Shown here in pieces: positions 12,301 through 23,835 of a DNA stretch of 64,000 nucleotides (position 1 is its first letter; each line of letters begins with the position of its first letter). The stretch comes from Anaspis maculata. Taxonomy: Eukaryota; Arthropoda; Insecta; Coleoptera; Scraptiidae. Location: assembly GCA_949128115.1 (NCBI GenBank), contig OX421964.1:45858601-45922600 (forward strand), given 5' to 3'. Under the pieces are notes generated by a model. The model saw nothing but the letters and a program-made list of their open reading frames with translations. It was not told where the DNA came from and ran no database searches. Both the position numbers and the translations under genes were made by a program.

Positions 12301-12999
12301 CAGTTTTTCTTGTGTTCTTCTCTCAGACATCTGCCGACTTTTTCTTCTTTTTTCAACTTCCTGTTACTTGACGACGGTATCCCCCTTTTCAGGTGTATTA
12401 CCAAAGCTCACGATGTTTTACATTAAATTTTCCATAGGCTAAAGAGCCGGTCGATTTCAATATTCCGTTTGGTTACGAGATACCTAGGTATTGGAAACAA
12501 ATAAAGGGTGGACACAATATGAGTACAGCGGACATTTTATCTCTAACCTCCGGTTCCACCATACTTTTATAAGAGAATGAACTTTATTACTATCATAGTA
12601 ACTATAAGCAACTGGCCATGCTATTGGCTGATGCATAGCAACCATCAGCGTGATAGAGTTGATCCGCTCATCGTAAAACTTTGGTGGAACAGGCAAGATT
12701 TTTCCATCAGGTTACAAAATGCACATCCAAATTTCAGTGGAGATCCCATCAAGTAAATACCCACCACTCGAAACGATGCATATTTGCGCTTAACTCACTA
12801 AACCAGCACATAACTGAATCGTACAAGATATTCTCATTCTTGAAGAGCTCCACATTTTCTTTATCGATTCAAATCCAGCGAAATCAAAAGATGCACTTCG
12901 TTCACGAATGCTGGTGAACCATTTATAACCAACGAAGAATAGGCCATCGCTACATACTTGAGATACATGATGAGAGACCATAATTATTATTATAGTAAA
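9371..12999. other. Non-coding DNA
   Basis: No gene is recognised. A GTTGAT microsatellite lies near 9736-9752. Between 11250 and 11465 two weakly similar blocks of about 110-120 bp (ending in GCGCAGTG and GCACTGCGG) suggest a decayed tandem repeat. Short open frames at 11805-11996 (+) and 12117-12404 (-) have a plausible amino-acid mix but match nothing I know. Confidence 0.4.
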
Positions 13000-14385
13000 G
13001 TAGTGAAAATGACGGCTCCATCATATCGCTGTGCTAGAATGATAGTAAGATAACTTCAAATTTCTGATTTTCGGATTAATTCAAAATCTATAGCTCCAAG
13101 CTATTCTCTACCTGGTAAAAAAATCGAATTACTCAGAATCATCATGGAAGTACATAAAAAATGAACATCTCACTGTTATAATTATCTGTTTTTTAAACAG
13201 TTCTGGTCTAATACTCGGACATCTCAAAATGTTCTATTTCTTCTACTGAGAAATAGATCGGATTTGATCTTGCCTTCTGGTATGATACGAAGACATTTCA
13301 ACATGTCCCAATTTTGCAACAAATCTGATTTGGAAATTTCAAGTTGTCCTTGTTTTTCATGTTATCTTAGTATTTTACTGTGAAAGATATCTCACTCTTA
13401 TACCAAAAAACCAACTGATTCAATGGAAGCCTTCAGATATTTCATTTTAACTCACTATTGCACAAAACATACCCTCATGCGTTTGTAAAATATCTTACTT
13501 TTCTCTAAGTTGTCCCACTATTTGACCAGAAATGTTCCGTGAATTGTTTGAAATGACTTAATAATTTTAACTTATCTCCAATGTACATTGCCATGATTTC
13601 GTAATCCACAGGTCAGTTTGTATTGGGTAAAACTGAACCAAAACGATGGATAGATGCGCAGGCAGACGTATATTGGTTATAGCTATGACCAAGACTGCCA
13701 AAAGTAAAAGAAATCGTGAAAATCGGTTCACAGAATGAAATGTTTGATGAAAAATCTTGAATATTTGAATGACAAAGTTATGAACTTTGACATTTTTCAA
13801 TATTTGACACACGACAGTTAGCGAAACACTATCTACTGTTCTGAATACAGGTTTTCAAGGACTACCAAATGAGTTTTCAGTTTCCGATAGTGACACTTCT
13901 ATTTGTCAGATGACAGCCAAAAACTAATGGGCTTATTCCATGTCATACAATACTTAAGGATAACTATGAAAAATATGTTAAACCAGGCTATGCTTACTGT
14001 GCAATACTCGGACAACTTGAAAAAAAAGAGGGATAAATTTAAAATCACTCAACGAATTCCTGACGAATAGTAGGATAACTTACATGAAAAAACGGACAAC
14101 TTCCAACAGAACCATTATTTCTAGCGATATACAAGGATATGTTCACTTTTTGATTTTTTTCTCGAAGAGTAAACGTGATTTCATAATGAATTCCTCACAG
14201 GTCTATCAGGAGCAATATAATACAACTGGAAAATTAAGAAATCTCCGAAATTTCGAGAAGAAAAGTGTTTTTCGTTCTTCTGAAATGTTCAAGTGGCGAT
14301 TACTCGAAACTATGTTTTTCAAGTTGTCTTACTATCATTCTAGTACAGCGATATGAAATATTTTCGCGATCTAAACTACTCAACA
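13000..14385. repeat. Decayed long foldback
   Basis: The left block around 13022-13060 (ATCGCTGTGCTAGAATGATA...) returns inverted at 14322-14356, and the block at 13355-13376 (TTTTCATGTTATC...) returns inverted at 14070-14093. Both point to an axis near 13690-13725 with indels. The arms are old and diverged. There is no gene inside. Confidence 0.5.
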
Positions 14386-15069
14386 CTTGAAATGACCCAC
14401 CCAAAAAATTCAGTGATGCTCAAAGTGGTATAAACTCATCAAGGAAGAGAACTAGTTCAAAAATTCTTATTGCTGTGGAAAGCTGCATTTTTCCACTTAT
14501 ACATTCTACGTGCCATATTCCGTAGATGCTCCACACATTTGTTACCCCGGTGTCGCGTAAGGTTCTGAAAAAATTGAAAGTTTGAATAACTCCCAGTTCT
14601 GTTGAGAAAAAATTGGAATTTTTTCAACTAAGGAGGTACTAGAACTTATATCTCGAAACAGTTTTCCAAATTCTTGCCTATGCCTATCTCTTTTATTTAC
14701 AGGGTGATCTAAAAAAATCAACTCTTTAGTTTCGCGGTGATAACTTTCAGCTCCGTCAACCGATTTTCAAAATCAAGGGCTCATATTGAATAAGCTGAAA
14801 CTTCTTGTGGCTAAGATTTCATCACAGATGTGATCATGATGAATTATCTTATATTTGAACTTTCTTACTTACTTTCTATTTAAAAAACCGTTCCGAGGTT
14901 TTTCGAAACAGAATTGGGAGTTATTTAAACTTTCTATTTTTGCTGTTATTTTTCTCATCAAAGTTGACCTAAATCTGAACTATCTTCGAGATCTGGTCTT
15001 GCGAAAGAAATGAACAAAACTCAACTTGCTGATCTTTTCTGCCTTTATGAGACTAAAATTGGTTGACGG
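14386..15069. other. Non-coding DNA
   Basis: An ACAGGGTGATC string at 14700 and an inverted CACCCTGTAG at about 15430 could be the ends of one older element that contains the foldback at 15076-15320. No coding sequence is seen. Confidence 0.35.
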
Positions 15070-15075
15070 GGCAGC

Positions 15076-15320
15076 CAAATTATAGCTCCATGTTTTTCCA
15101 AGAAAATAATGCCTCTGCACACCTGAGATCGCACGTAACCTAGGTCACGAAAATCATTTGAACTTCGATAATCAAGATACGGAAAATATGACAATCGAAA
15201 CTCATTCGCACAAGTTGTCTTTGTTAGTGCATCATTAAATGATTTTCGTAACCTAGGTTACGTGCACTCTCAGGTGTGCAGGGGCATTATTTTTATGGAA
15301 AAACATGAAGCTGTAATTTT
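15076..15320. mobile_element. Short foldback element
   Basis: The arms pair from AAATTATAGCT on the left to AGCTGTAATTTT on the right, including CTGCACACCTG (15115-15125) against CAGGTGTGCAG (15271-15281) and a CACGTAACCTAGG block. The axis is near 15198 and the loop is about 60 bp. It is non-coding. Confidence 0.7.
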
Positions 15321-16316
15321 AGCCCAGGAATATTGGGTTTTAACTCGTAACAAACTCCCACAAAGCTGAAATTTGGTATACGGGCCTTGTAAGACCTAAG
15401 GAAAAACATATTGCCATTTTAAATGCGTAAATGACACCCTGTAGCTTATATAAATGAGAAAAATCATATTAAGATGCCGCAAGGCTTCAAAATATTTGAC
15501 TGACGTTTGAATTGTTGAGAAGTAATTTGGGTTGCCTAGAAAAGAAAAAGAAAATCGGCAAAATTTATTTTGTTCTTCTCAAAAACCTCCAATTGATATC
15601 GGCAAGTGCGGTATCGTTTCCAACTGAATCTTAGCTTCTGATATCAAATATGGTGTTTAAAATTGAATTGGAAATTGGAACACGATTGAACAAGTTTCAC
15701 TGAAAAAACGGCGATTTTTTCCATCTGAAATTTTCGCTTCGTGATTTTGGTTTCCATATGGTTAGAATCATCTCAATTGAATATTTCCAACAGAATTTAT
15801 TGTTCTTAACCATTTTATACCTGAAAACGATAAAAACAATGTGCCTGTATTCATTACAAGATCAGAAAATTGGTCTGTTGTGGAAGTGGTTATATGCCCA
15901 ATTTTCTCCCGAAAATGCATACAATTTTTGCATTTCTTTTTTTTACTGATAAATGATGAAGCAGTTCCACTGTTTTTGTGTTTTTTTTCTGTAGCCGTTA
16001 TTCCATTTACATAAAAAAGGAGGTGTAAAACTTGTTTAATAAAAAATTGATACTGTGACTTTGTTATATGAATAGGCGTACGCAATTAATGCTGCTTATA
16101 TCCAAGATAAACATAAATATAGGATTCATTGGTAATTCTTATTTTCGACAGCTTTGGACAATGATGCCCCTAAATGGGAAAAACACAATTTTTTTACAGA
16201 GAATTTATAATTTTGGGATGATGAGCACTGTGAATATCTACTGTTCACTCATCAGTCTCATCACTTGGCTCTGTTTCGAAGATGGGAAGAAGAACCTATC
16301 TATTATTATCAATGCC

Positions 16317-16352
<36 letters not shown>

Positions 16353-16860
16353 CAAACCTATCATTACCAATGCTCAGCTTTACTGGCCATCACAAAATAC
16401 TCTTCCATGTTTCTCATTTAAAGGTCCAGGCGAGAACTACCACCTTGCACGTACTATTCACGCCACTTTCAAACAGAAATGTCTCATGGCTACCGGAGCC
16501 CACTTCATAGGTAACAACATACCGTGTTTTATTTGAGACCCATCTTATATTGTAAAAATGATTGGTTTGTCCACAGAAACCGTTTCAGAGAAAAGTGTTC
16601 GGGTGAATTTTTTGACTACATATTAAAAGCCCCAAAATCGCAGGAAGCACAGAGGTGTAAGTCCAAATATTTTGATATGTTCCTCCCTAAGGATCATACC
16701 AGTTATATATCAATATTCAACTTTGTGCGACATTGCTCGAGGCTCAAGATTCAACCATGTTTTTCCCTGAAATATCCGGGCGACAAATTCACACTCAACC
16801 GCCTTTCCCGGAGAACTCACTAATCGGAAGAGTTACGTTACAAGGGTTCCCTCACCAGTG
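15321..16860. other. Non-coding DNA with (ATT)n microsatellite
   Basis: No gene is recognised. A perfect (TTA)n run lies at about 16317-16352. The segment near 16640-16830 (GGTGTAAGTCCAAATATTTTGATATG...) is a diverged copy of 17190-17300, so both belong to one old repeat. Confidence 0.45.
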
Positions 16861-17028
16861 CAGTGGCGTAACTAGAAGTGTCCAATGGGAGGGTCATGAC
16901 TGAAAAATATGCGAAAATGCGAGCAAAACTAACAAGAAAGCATCGCATTTGGAAATTTTTCAGGAAATTTATTGGCTAATGGAGGGGGGGGGTTGATCCC
17001 GAAACCCCCCCTCCTAGTTACGCCACTG
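16861..17028. mobile_element. 168-bp MITE, CAGTGGCGTAACTAG ends
   Basis: The ends are CAGTGGCGTAACTAG and CTAGTTACGCCACTG, with a G-run and a C-run inside that also pair. The terminal CAGTGGCG is typical of hAT-type MITEs. TCCCTCAC upstream and TCCCTTAC directly downstream match at 7 of 8 bases, but a few extra bases separate the left one from the element. Confidence 0.75.
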
Positions 17029-17404
17029 TCCCTTACACACTTAAACACAAACAACAAATCTCTCTCGTTTGTTTGAAACATATCTTATATCGATCGGATA
17101 CTCCGTTCACTTGCAGGAACAGCTTGGCGATAGGTATCTGAGTAATTCTTAGAACTTGACTTTTGAGGATGAAAATCAAAGAACGCGCGAGGGTGTAAGT
17201 CCAAGTATTTTGATATGTTGTTCCGTAGGTCCAATGGAACATATATACTGAAATTCAGCTTTGCGCGAATTTGTTACGGGTTATCACGATTTTTCGACAA
17301 AAATGCCTGGGCTATTAAGCTTTTCCGTCAACCAATTTCAGCCTCACAAAGGCGAAAAAGATCTTGAATTGCTCGGAATGAATGGTTGGTTCAAAGGCAA
17401 GTTG

Positions 17405-17565
17405 AGTTTATTCAATTTTTTTCGACTTTGCCTATATTTTTCCAACTTCTCCCAAGTTTTTCAACTTTCTCCAACTTTTCCCATATTTTTCCATTTTCTC
17501 CCTAGTTTCCTTTTTTTTTCCAACTTTGCCCAAATTTTTCCAACTTTTCCAAAGTTGGGGGGTCG
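17405..17565 (+). repeat. Polypyrimidine degenerate tandem repeat
   Basis: About 160 bp consist of loosely repeated TTTTTCCAACTTTNCCC units of roughly 17-20 bp, with almost no purines on the plus strand. It borders the 5' truncation point of the LINE that follows. Confidence 0.6.
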
Positions 17566-17576
17566 CCGCGATAGTC

Positions 17577-19612
17577 TTTAGATAACCAAGAGGTTGCTCT
17601 GGGAGCTTTTCTGGATATAGAGGGAGCTTTCGACAATACCTCTTCCAACTCCATTCGAAAAGCTGTTGTAAATCGAAGGAGTTGTCGATCGTCGCGGACT
17701 AGATCAGCTCTGTCATAGAAGACAGGAAAATTACAAGCTCACTGGGCAACGTAACCAGGGAGGTGGCCGCTGCAAAGGGTTGTCCGCAGGGTGAGGTGTT
17801 GTCACCTCGCTTGTGGAGCCTGGTGTTGGATTGGATAGCCTTTCTGGGAACTGGACCGTGAAGGAATACATGCACAAGGAAATGCAGACGACATCACTAA
17901 TCTCATAAGTGGGAAGTTCAGAGGGGCAATCTTGCACCTCATGCAACGAGCCCTGAGAATAGTAGAAACATGGTGCACAGCAGAGGGGCTCACAGTGAAC
18001 CCTGCAAAAACAACAGTGGTTGCCTTCACAAGACGAAGGAAACTTCAAGACCTGAGGATACTTCGATTGTGGGGGATAGAACTCCAACTTAGGAAAGAGG
18101 TCAAATACTTGGGACTGCTCCTAGACACTGAGTTAATCTTCAATGTCCATTTGGAGAGAACAACTATCAAAGCCACAAGGGCGGAATGATGGGAAAAACG
18201 TGGGAACTCAAACCGGGAGCTATCCTTTTCTTTGGATATAAATACCAGAGTAATAGTAATACTCCCCACAGTTACATATGGTTCGCTAATCTGGTGGCAT
18301 AAAGCCCAGGGAAAAGGTATTCATAGCCAAGCTAAGCAAGCTGCGAAGACTTGCTTGTCTAAGTATAACAGGGGCGACGTCGACGACTCCCACCACAGCT
18401 ATGGAAGCACTGTGCTGGACCTCCCGCCACTACACCTCGTGGTGGAATCGAAGGCTCTGTCAGCTGCGTACCGGCTAAGGATCAACGGTTATGGAAACAC
18501 TCAGCCAAAGGCAGGATACCATACCGAGATATTTCAGCAATTAGACAACAATATAGCGTGCTAAGCATGTCGTCAGACAGAATTCTTGCAGTCCAAATTT
18601 TCCACAAACCTTATCGAGTAGCCATATCGACGGAGGGAGAGAGAAAAGAAGGGGAAAAGGTTGAATCAGCGGGATGGAACCATTTATTAGTATACGGATG
18701 GCTCTAAGACTGCAATAAGCATTGGTGCGGGGGTCTTAGGTCTGGGAACAGGGTATGAACTATGGTTGAGCCTGGGCTGCCTAACAACCGTCTCCCAGGC
18801 AGAAATAACTGCAATCTCTGTTCGTGCACAGGAAGTGATCGGATGGTCTCAGTCTCACCACAATATAAGAGAATCCAGATCTTCACTGACAGCCAAGCAG
18901 CGTAAAAGCTTCGAGCTCCGTAGAGATACGATCCAAAGCAGTGAAATAATGTGTGGACTCTCTTACAGAGTTAGTAGAACACAACAACAAAATCACCCTT
19001 AGGTGGGCCAAAAGCCACCAAGTGAACGGAGGGAATGAGAAAGCAGACCTACTGACAAAAAGGGGGCTAAAATCCTTCTAAAAGGGTCGAAACCGTCCTG
19101 CTGTTTGTCATATCAAACAGTCCCGGGGAAAATGAAAAACCTGTTGAAGAACAAAAACACCTCACACTGGACGAACGCCCCTAAACTAAGGCAGTCGCGG
19201 ATGTTCATCGGCGGACCTTCCAGTGAAAGAGCGAAAGAACTGATAAATCTTAGCAAGAATCGGCTAAGATGGGCAGGTGGACTATTCACGGGACACTGTT
19301 CGTTCATGAAACATCTTACCACCATAAAGGCAAAAAACAACCCTGACTGTAGGCTACGTAGAAAAGAGGAGGAAACTCCTCTCCACATACTATGTCAGTG
19401 CCCTGCTCTTGGAGTAGTCAGACATCAGTACTTCAGGGCTATGTATATGGAACCAGAGGAGATAACAACTAAATCCATAAGCCCCGTACTCGACTTCTTT
19501 GAGGCAACGGGGCTTATGAAGTGAACATCCAAGGGGCACAATAAACTGTTGTTCCAGTGCAAGAGGTACAAACCTGAATCCAAGAGACTGATAATAATAA
19601 TAATAATGTATT
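17577..19612 (+). pseudogene. 5'-truncated dead LINE (non-LTR retrotransposon, I/R1-type with RNase H)
   Basis: In frames that shift several times I read reverse transcriptase motif A (FLDIEGAFDN, about 17605-17637), the KGCPQGEVLSP motif (about 17770-17810) and the catalytic box as GNADDI (about 17879-17896). Next come the RT thumb region, an RNase H domain (YTDGSK near 18691, QAEI near 18800, then SHQVNGGNEKAD near 19015) and a C-terminal zinc knuckle (about 19350-19402). Active elements normally have YADD and CxxC; here the Tyr is Asn and one knuckle Cys is Arg, so it is dead. It lacks endonuclease and ORF1 and ends in (TAA)n at about 19588-19607, as I-type elements do. The 139-codon frame at 19105-19524 is its C terminus. 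Confidence 0.88.
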
Positions 19613-19938
19613 AAAAATGATTTAGCTTCAGCTTTTAATAGAAAAGATCATCCGAAGTTATGAGAGATTACTTATGTATAACTTGAAGTTCAATTTAATC
19701 ACCTACTTTTGACGTTTCATAACAATTCGATATACATACTGTTATATACTAGATAATTGTAATAGGTATCTATAATTTCCTATATCATCACTCAACCTAT
19801 TATCTTGGGTATTATGTGAAGTTTCACAACAAGTTTATGTCATAATGCCATTTATAGGTACCTGAGCCTAAAATATCATTAAATATTTGTGTCATTGTTA
19901 TTACAAGAATACGAATACCCGAGATTCAAGACACGCGA
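19613..19938. other. Non-coding DNA
   Basis: AT-rich sequence between the LINE tail and the minisatellite; nothing recognised. Confidence 0.5.
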
Positions 19939-19939
19939 T

Positions 19940-20250
19940 TGATATTTGCCGAGGGGTCAACCACCGCTTGAAAATTTGTACACGGACTTTGAAAGACTGT
20001 TATGACTGTGATGACTGTCGGGACTGTGAACTTGACTGTGATGACTGTTGAGACTGTGCGCTTGACTGTGATGACTGTCGACATGACTGTGAAGACTGTG
20101 GTGACTGTAGGTGAGACTGTAGAGACTGTGAGTGGGACTGTAGAGACTGTGAGTGGGACTGTAGAGACTGTAAGTGGGACTGTAGAGACTGTAGGCAAGA
20201 CTGTTGAGACTGTGGGCAAGACTGTAGAGATTGTATGTACGATTGTAACA
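19940..20250 (+). repeat. GACTGT minisatellite, array 1
   Basis: From about 19990 the array is built of GACTGT cores. In its better part (20100-20240) the unit is 21 bp: two GACTGT cores and a variable AGTGG/GGCAA end. As 21 is a multiple of three and the unit lacks stops, open frames of 83-97 codons run through on both strands; they are not genes. The left flank holds CGAGGGGTCAACCACC and AAATTTGTACACGGAC, which recur at array 2. Confidence 0.85.
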
Positions 20251-20854
20251 TGGAAACTGTGCTTATAGGACCGTGGTGAATACTATAAGCGAAGCGACAG
20301 TGATGACTACGAGCTCAAGTGTTGTAATTTTTTTCAATATGTATCTCGAAAACAACATGATTACTCGCGATTGACTTGCAATCGATGAAAAATCAAAATT
20401 ATGTCAAGCTTGAACGACGATTTGTAGCTTTCCCCGGTTCTGAACCTGAAATAGATCCATGGAAACCACAAAAAAAAACGATTAAATGAACTAGACCCCA
20501 CTTTCGGTCAAGAGTAGGAACTCACGGGCAATGTAGGTAACTTGAAATCAAAATTTAACGTTATAATAATAATAACATTAATAATAAATGGACTTTATTT
20601 CTAATATAAAAACAGTGAAAAAAAAATTCCTTTAGGGGCATCTCAGGTTATGACTTTTTTTTGACAACTAACATGCAAGTTTGTGCGGGTTGCAAGTCAA
20701 ACTTGAAATTGAACCCTCAAACTCTGTTTCATTTTTCAATGTTCTTGTTGCACTGATGAGAGATCTTCCGAAGTTTCTGAAGGAGCATTATTTATCCATA
20801 CCCAGGTGTAATCAACAATGAACTCGACAATAAATTAACTTGGTTTTGGAACTT
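20251..20854. other. Non-coding DNA
   Basis: No gene is seen. A TAATAATAA-rich patch lies near 20565-20590. Confidence 0.5.
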
Positions 20855-21190
20855 ATAGTGCAGTGGATTAAAACGCGTCAGTCCTTGGCCTTTGCCTGGC
20901 TCGCTCGACACGGTTCGATTGCCGGACGGGCACAAAAATGTGAGTTCCTTGATTTATTGGCATGCTTGCTGAATGAACGACTGTAAAATTTACTCGCTGG
21001 TGGTTATAAAACTGTAATAACTGGTTGATGGATGGTGGTCGTTGAAGATCCCTAGGTACTCTGTGTTCTGTGTTGGAGCACACAGGGATTCAGCAGAAAT
21101 TCCGGTTTAGTGGAAAAAAGCATTCACCGGTGTCGGTGATTGGCTTTGGTAGCGGAAATAGGGCGACGTTAAATAAACCAACCAAAAAAA
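20855..21190 (+). mobile_element. tRNA-derived SINE
   Basis: A tRNA-like head with a B-box (GGTTCGATTGCCGG, about 20912-20926) preceded by an A-box-like region is followed by a body of about 240 bp and a tail GCGACGTTAAATAAACC ending in an A-run at about 21183-21191. Head, body and A-rich tail in this order are those of a tRNA SINE. The family name is not known to me. Confidence 0.6.
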
Positions 21191-21239
21191 AACTCAACTT
21201 CGGAATACTATTACAACATTGAATCAGGATGTACCTACC

Positions 21240-21363
21240 TACTGTATAATCAAAAACTTTCCTCCTCTAGGCAGGCTGTGGCTTGGTCAAAATCAGCCTT
21301 GTTTGCCTACCAATGACCAGACCACAGCCTGCCTAGAGGAGGAAAGTTTTTGATCATGCGGTA
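21240..21363. mobile_element. 124-bp foldback MITE
   Basis: The ends TACTGTATAATCAAAAAC and TTTTTGATCATGCGGTA pair, continuing through CTTTCCTCCTCTAGGCAGG to the inner GGCTTGGTC/GACCAGACC. The TACNGTAT-like tips resemble those of the 125-bp MITE at 4797 and 23006, suggesting the same mobilising transposase. Confidence 0.8.
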
Positions 21364-21377
21364 TTTATTACAAGCAG

Positions 21378-21905
21378 TATTGTGACGTAGGCGGCGATCG
21401 AGCGCGCGCTAATTGAGTGGGGAGAGACAGAGGTACGAACGATGATGGATTGAATGGATGAAGGAAGAACGTGATAGGTAATGAAGGAGTGCGGAAGGTG
21501 GAATGCAGAGTGTGCTGATATAGGTAAGCTAGTATTGTACGGTATAGGGAAATATATAATAATTATGACACTCATGTGAATTATTAAGAGAAGAGGAGCT
21601 AACTCCCTCTTCCGGCGCCTCCACCATGTCGAACCTATTGGGCCTTATGCCCTTCAGGGTCTTAATAGGGGTGCAGGGGGTTAGCTCCTCTTCTCTTAAT
21701 AATTCACATGAGTGTCATAATTATTATATATTTCCCTATACCGTACAATACTAGCTTACCTATATCAGCACACTGTGCATTTCACCTTCCGCACTCCTTC
21801 ATTACCTATCACGTTCTTCCTTCATCCATTCAATCCATCATCGTTCGTACCTCTGTCTCTCCCCACTCAATTAGCGCGCGCTCGATCGCCGCCTACGTCA
21901 CAGTA
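21378..21905. repeat. 525-bp near-perfect palindrome
   Basis: Arms of about 220 bp match almost base for base about an axis at 21641.5; TGTGACG at 21381 pairs with CGTCACA at 21896. The roughly 80-bp loop holds the only non-matching sequence and its own small hairpin (CCTATTGGG...). Each arm yields an almost identical 65-codon frame, a mirror image of one sequence and not two genes. The high arm identity implies recent origin or conversion. Confidence 0.88.
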
Positions 21906-22440
21906 TGACGAAAATAAATAAGATGGGGAAGGCTATTAGTACGAGATTTGAGTAGCACAAAATTGAATAGGTCTTTTCATGATGATTTTGTGTTTCGGTG
22001 GGCATGCGCAAGTTTGACATTTCGGGTAGGGAAGCACGCGAAGCTCTCTGTTGAGTCAGCATTCGAGCCAGCGTTTCAAAGGTACGACCCCGTTGTTTGC
22101 CAACCGGCAAGGAACGTGAGCATGCGCTCTAGAACTCATGAAAAGACCTGTTGGGAGGGTATGATTCACTAGGAGTGCTATCACGAAATTAAATGTAAAT
22201 AGACCAAATTTACTACAATCTAGGTATAAATAATATTTCTATTTCATAAGCTTCGTTACTTCGAGATAGTTACACGAAATTGAATCAGGAGGCGAATTTG
22301 ATTCGAGGGAGTATGACGAAATAAAATAGATGTACCTGAGGCCTGAAGTGAATATTTTCGATATATGTAGGTAATATCACAAGATTAAATTGAAATAGAT
22401 TCTAGTACGAGCATAGGTACCTTGCTCGTACTACTTTACT
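21906..22440. other. Non-coding DNA
   Basis: No gene or repeat boundary is recognised between two foldback elements. Confidence 0.5.
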
Positions 22441-22443
22441 ACA

Positions 22444-22578
22444 AGTCGGCTGGATATCAGAGATGTTAGCTGCTTGGATTGTTCTTGAATGCCAGCTTTT
22501 ATTAGAGATTGGTCGTTATCAAAACTGGCATTCAAGAACGATCCAAGAAGCTAACATTTCTGAAATCCAGCCGACTTC
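22444..22578. mobile_element. 135-bp foldback MITE
   Basis: AGTCGGCTGGATATCAGA...GAATGCCAG pairs with CTGGCATTC...ATCCAGCCGACT; arms of about 52 bp and a 30-bp loop. It is non-coding. Confidence 0.8.
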
Positions 22579-22884
22579 CTAGCGGTGCCGTATGAATCAT
22601 TTCGCTCCCAACTGTACCTACATCCAATGATGATAATTAATGTACCTACTGTCATTTTATATCTCACTAGCTCTACCTATAAGTGTATAATCTCTTTCAC
22701 ATGATTACGCCAATCTCATATAATAAGGATTTGTTATTTCTGAGGTTATTTCTGATCAGGACAAGAATCAGAACTTTTAAATTGACGAAAAATACAACCA
22801 ATTGAAACAATATCAACAATGAGCTTGTCTTAACTTAAGAAACGTTGAATATACTTCATTCACTATCTTGAAGTCATTTAGTGG

Positions 22885-23004
22885 TAAAAAGTAACAAAAA
22901 ATCAAGTTCGAAATTGGCTTATTTACGAATTTGACATTCAAAAGGCTTAGATTAAAATCTATAGCAACGCAAAACAATCGCTACATCGTGCATCAACCCT
23001 ATTT
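22885..23004 (+). repeat. Diverged repeat shared with 34255-34370
   Basis: The phrases TCGAAATTGGCTT, ATTTGACATTC and GCTACATCGTG occur in the same order and spacing class as in 34265-34360. The 125-bp MITE begins directly after it. Confidence 0.45.
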
Positions 23005-23005
23005 C

Positions 23006-23130
23006 TACCGTATTTTCATTAAAAACTTCAATAAAGGGAGGCTGTGACGCAGGCCATTCGATCCGAAAACGGCCAGATTATCATCGGTCCACGGCCTCCC
23101 AATATTGAATTTTTTAATGAACATACCGTA
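23006..23130. mobile_element. 125-bp MITE, copy 2
   Basis: It has the same length and ends as the copy at 4797-4921 (TACCGTATTTTCAT... and ...ATGAACATACCGTA), with few differences inside, so both belong to one family that moved fairly recently. Confidence 0.8.
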
Positions 23131-23222
23131 CTAATATAAATAATCCGGTCCGGAGTCCGATAAATTATTTTCATGCTCAGCACACGTGCTCGAGACAGAG
23201 GCGCTTAACCGGCTGTGGGACT

Positions 23223-23351
23223 GGGGCCCTATTCTTGAAACGGGAAACAAAGTTCTCATGCTGTGTTGCTATGCAAGAAGAGCTATGTTTGGCCCTTTCC
23301 TAGCAACTACACATGTGAACCTGTTCCCCGTTTAAAGAATAATAGGGCCCC
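23223..23351. mobile_element. 129-bp MITE, GGGGCCCTATT ends
   Basis: GGGGCCCTATTCTTGAAACG at the left pairs with the inverted GTTTAAAGAATAATAGGGCC at the right, and an inner pair (CAAGAAGAGCT region) is weaker. It is non-coding, and no clear target duplication is visible. Confidence 0.7.
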
Positions 23352-23524
23352 TGTTTTGTTATATTTTTCGACTGAATAAAAGTAGGTAGGTGGTAGGTGG
23401 GTAGGTAGGTACTCATATTGCTATCGAAATATCAACAGACACAATTATGGACGAATAATCTCAGAAAAGCTGCATACCAGCTGGGTGCTGGGTGCCGCGC
23501 ATGCGTGAGCCAACCAGCTCCTCG

Positions 23525-23835
23525 TGATTGCCAGCTTGACTGTGGAGACTGTGGGAAAGACTGTTAAGACTGTAGAGACTGTCGGCAAGACTGTAGAGAC
23601 TGTGAGTAAGACTGTGGTGACAGTCAGCTTGACTGTGGGGACTGTGAGCATGACTGTCGGGACTGTGATGATGACTGTCGGGACTGTGATGATGACTGTC
23701 GGGACTGTCAGGACTGTCAGCTTGACTGTGGTGACTGTGGGCAAGACTGTGGAGACTGTGGTGACTGACAGTCATGACTGTCAGAAATTTGTACACGGAC
23801 TGTCGATGGTGGTTGACCCCTCGATATTTGCATTC
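23525..23835 (+). repeat. GACTGT minisatellite, array 2
   Basis: The GACTGT-cored units are in the same orientation as array 1. The left flank GCATGCGTGAG...GCTTGACTGTGG is shared with the third array at 43860. The right flank carries AAATTTGTACACGGAC in the same orientation as at array 1, but GGTGGTTGACCCCTCG is the reverse complement of the array 1 flank. Through-running frames on both strands are artefacts of the repeat. Confidence 0.85.

Noticed and set aside
19990..20250. CRISPR-like array
   Set aside because: Units are contiguous with no unique spacers, and the window is eukaryotic.
19926..20268. Several 83-97 codon frames on both strands
   Set aside because: They are made wholly of the 21-bp GACTGT repeat, whose length is a multiple of three; all frames stay open by construction.
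21354..21908. Two almost identical 66-73 codon frames on opposite strands
   Set aside because: They are the two arms of one palindrome, not a duplicated gene pair.
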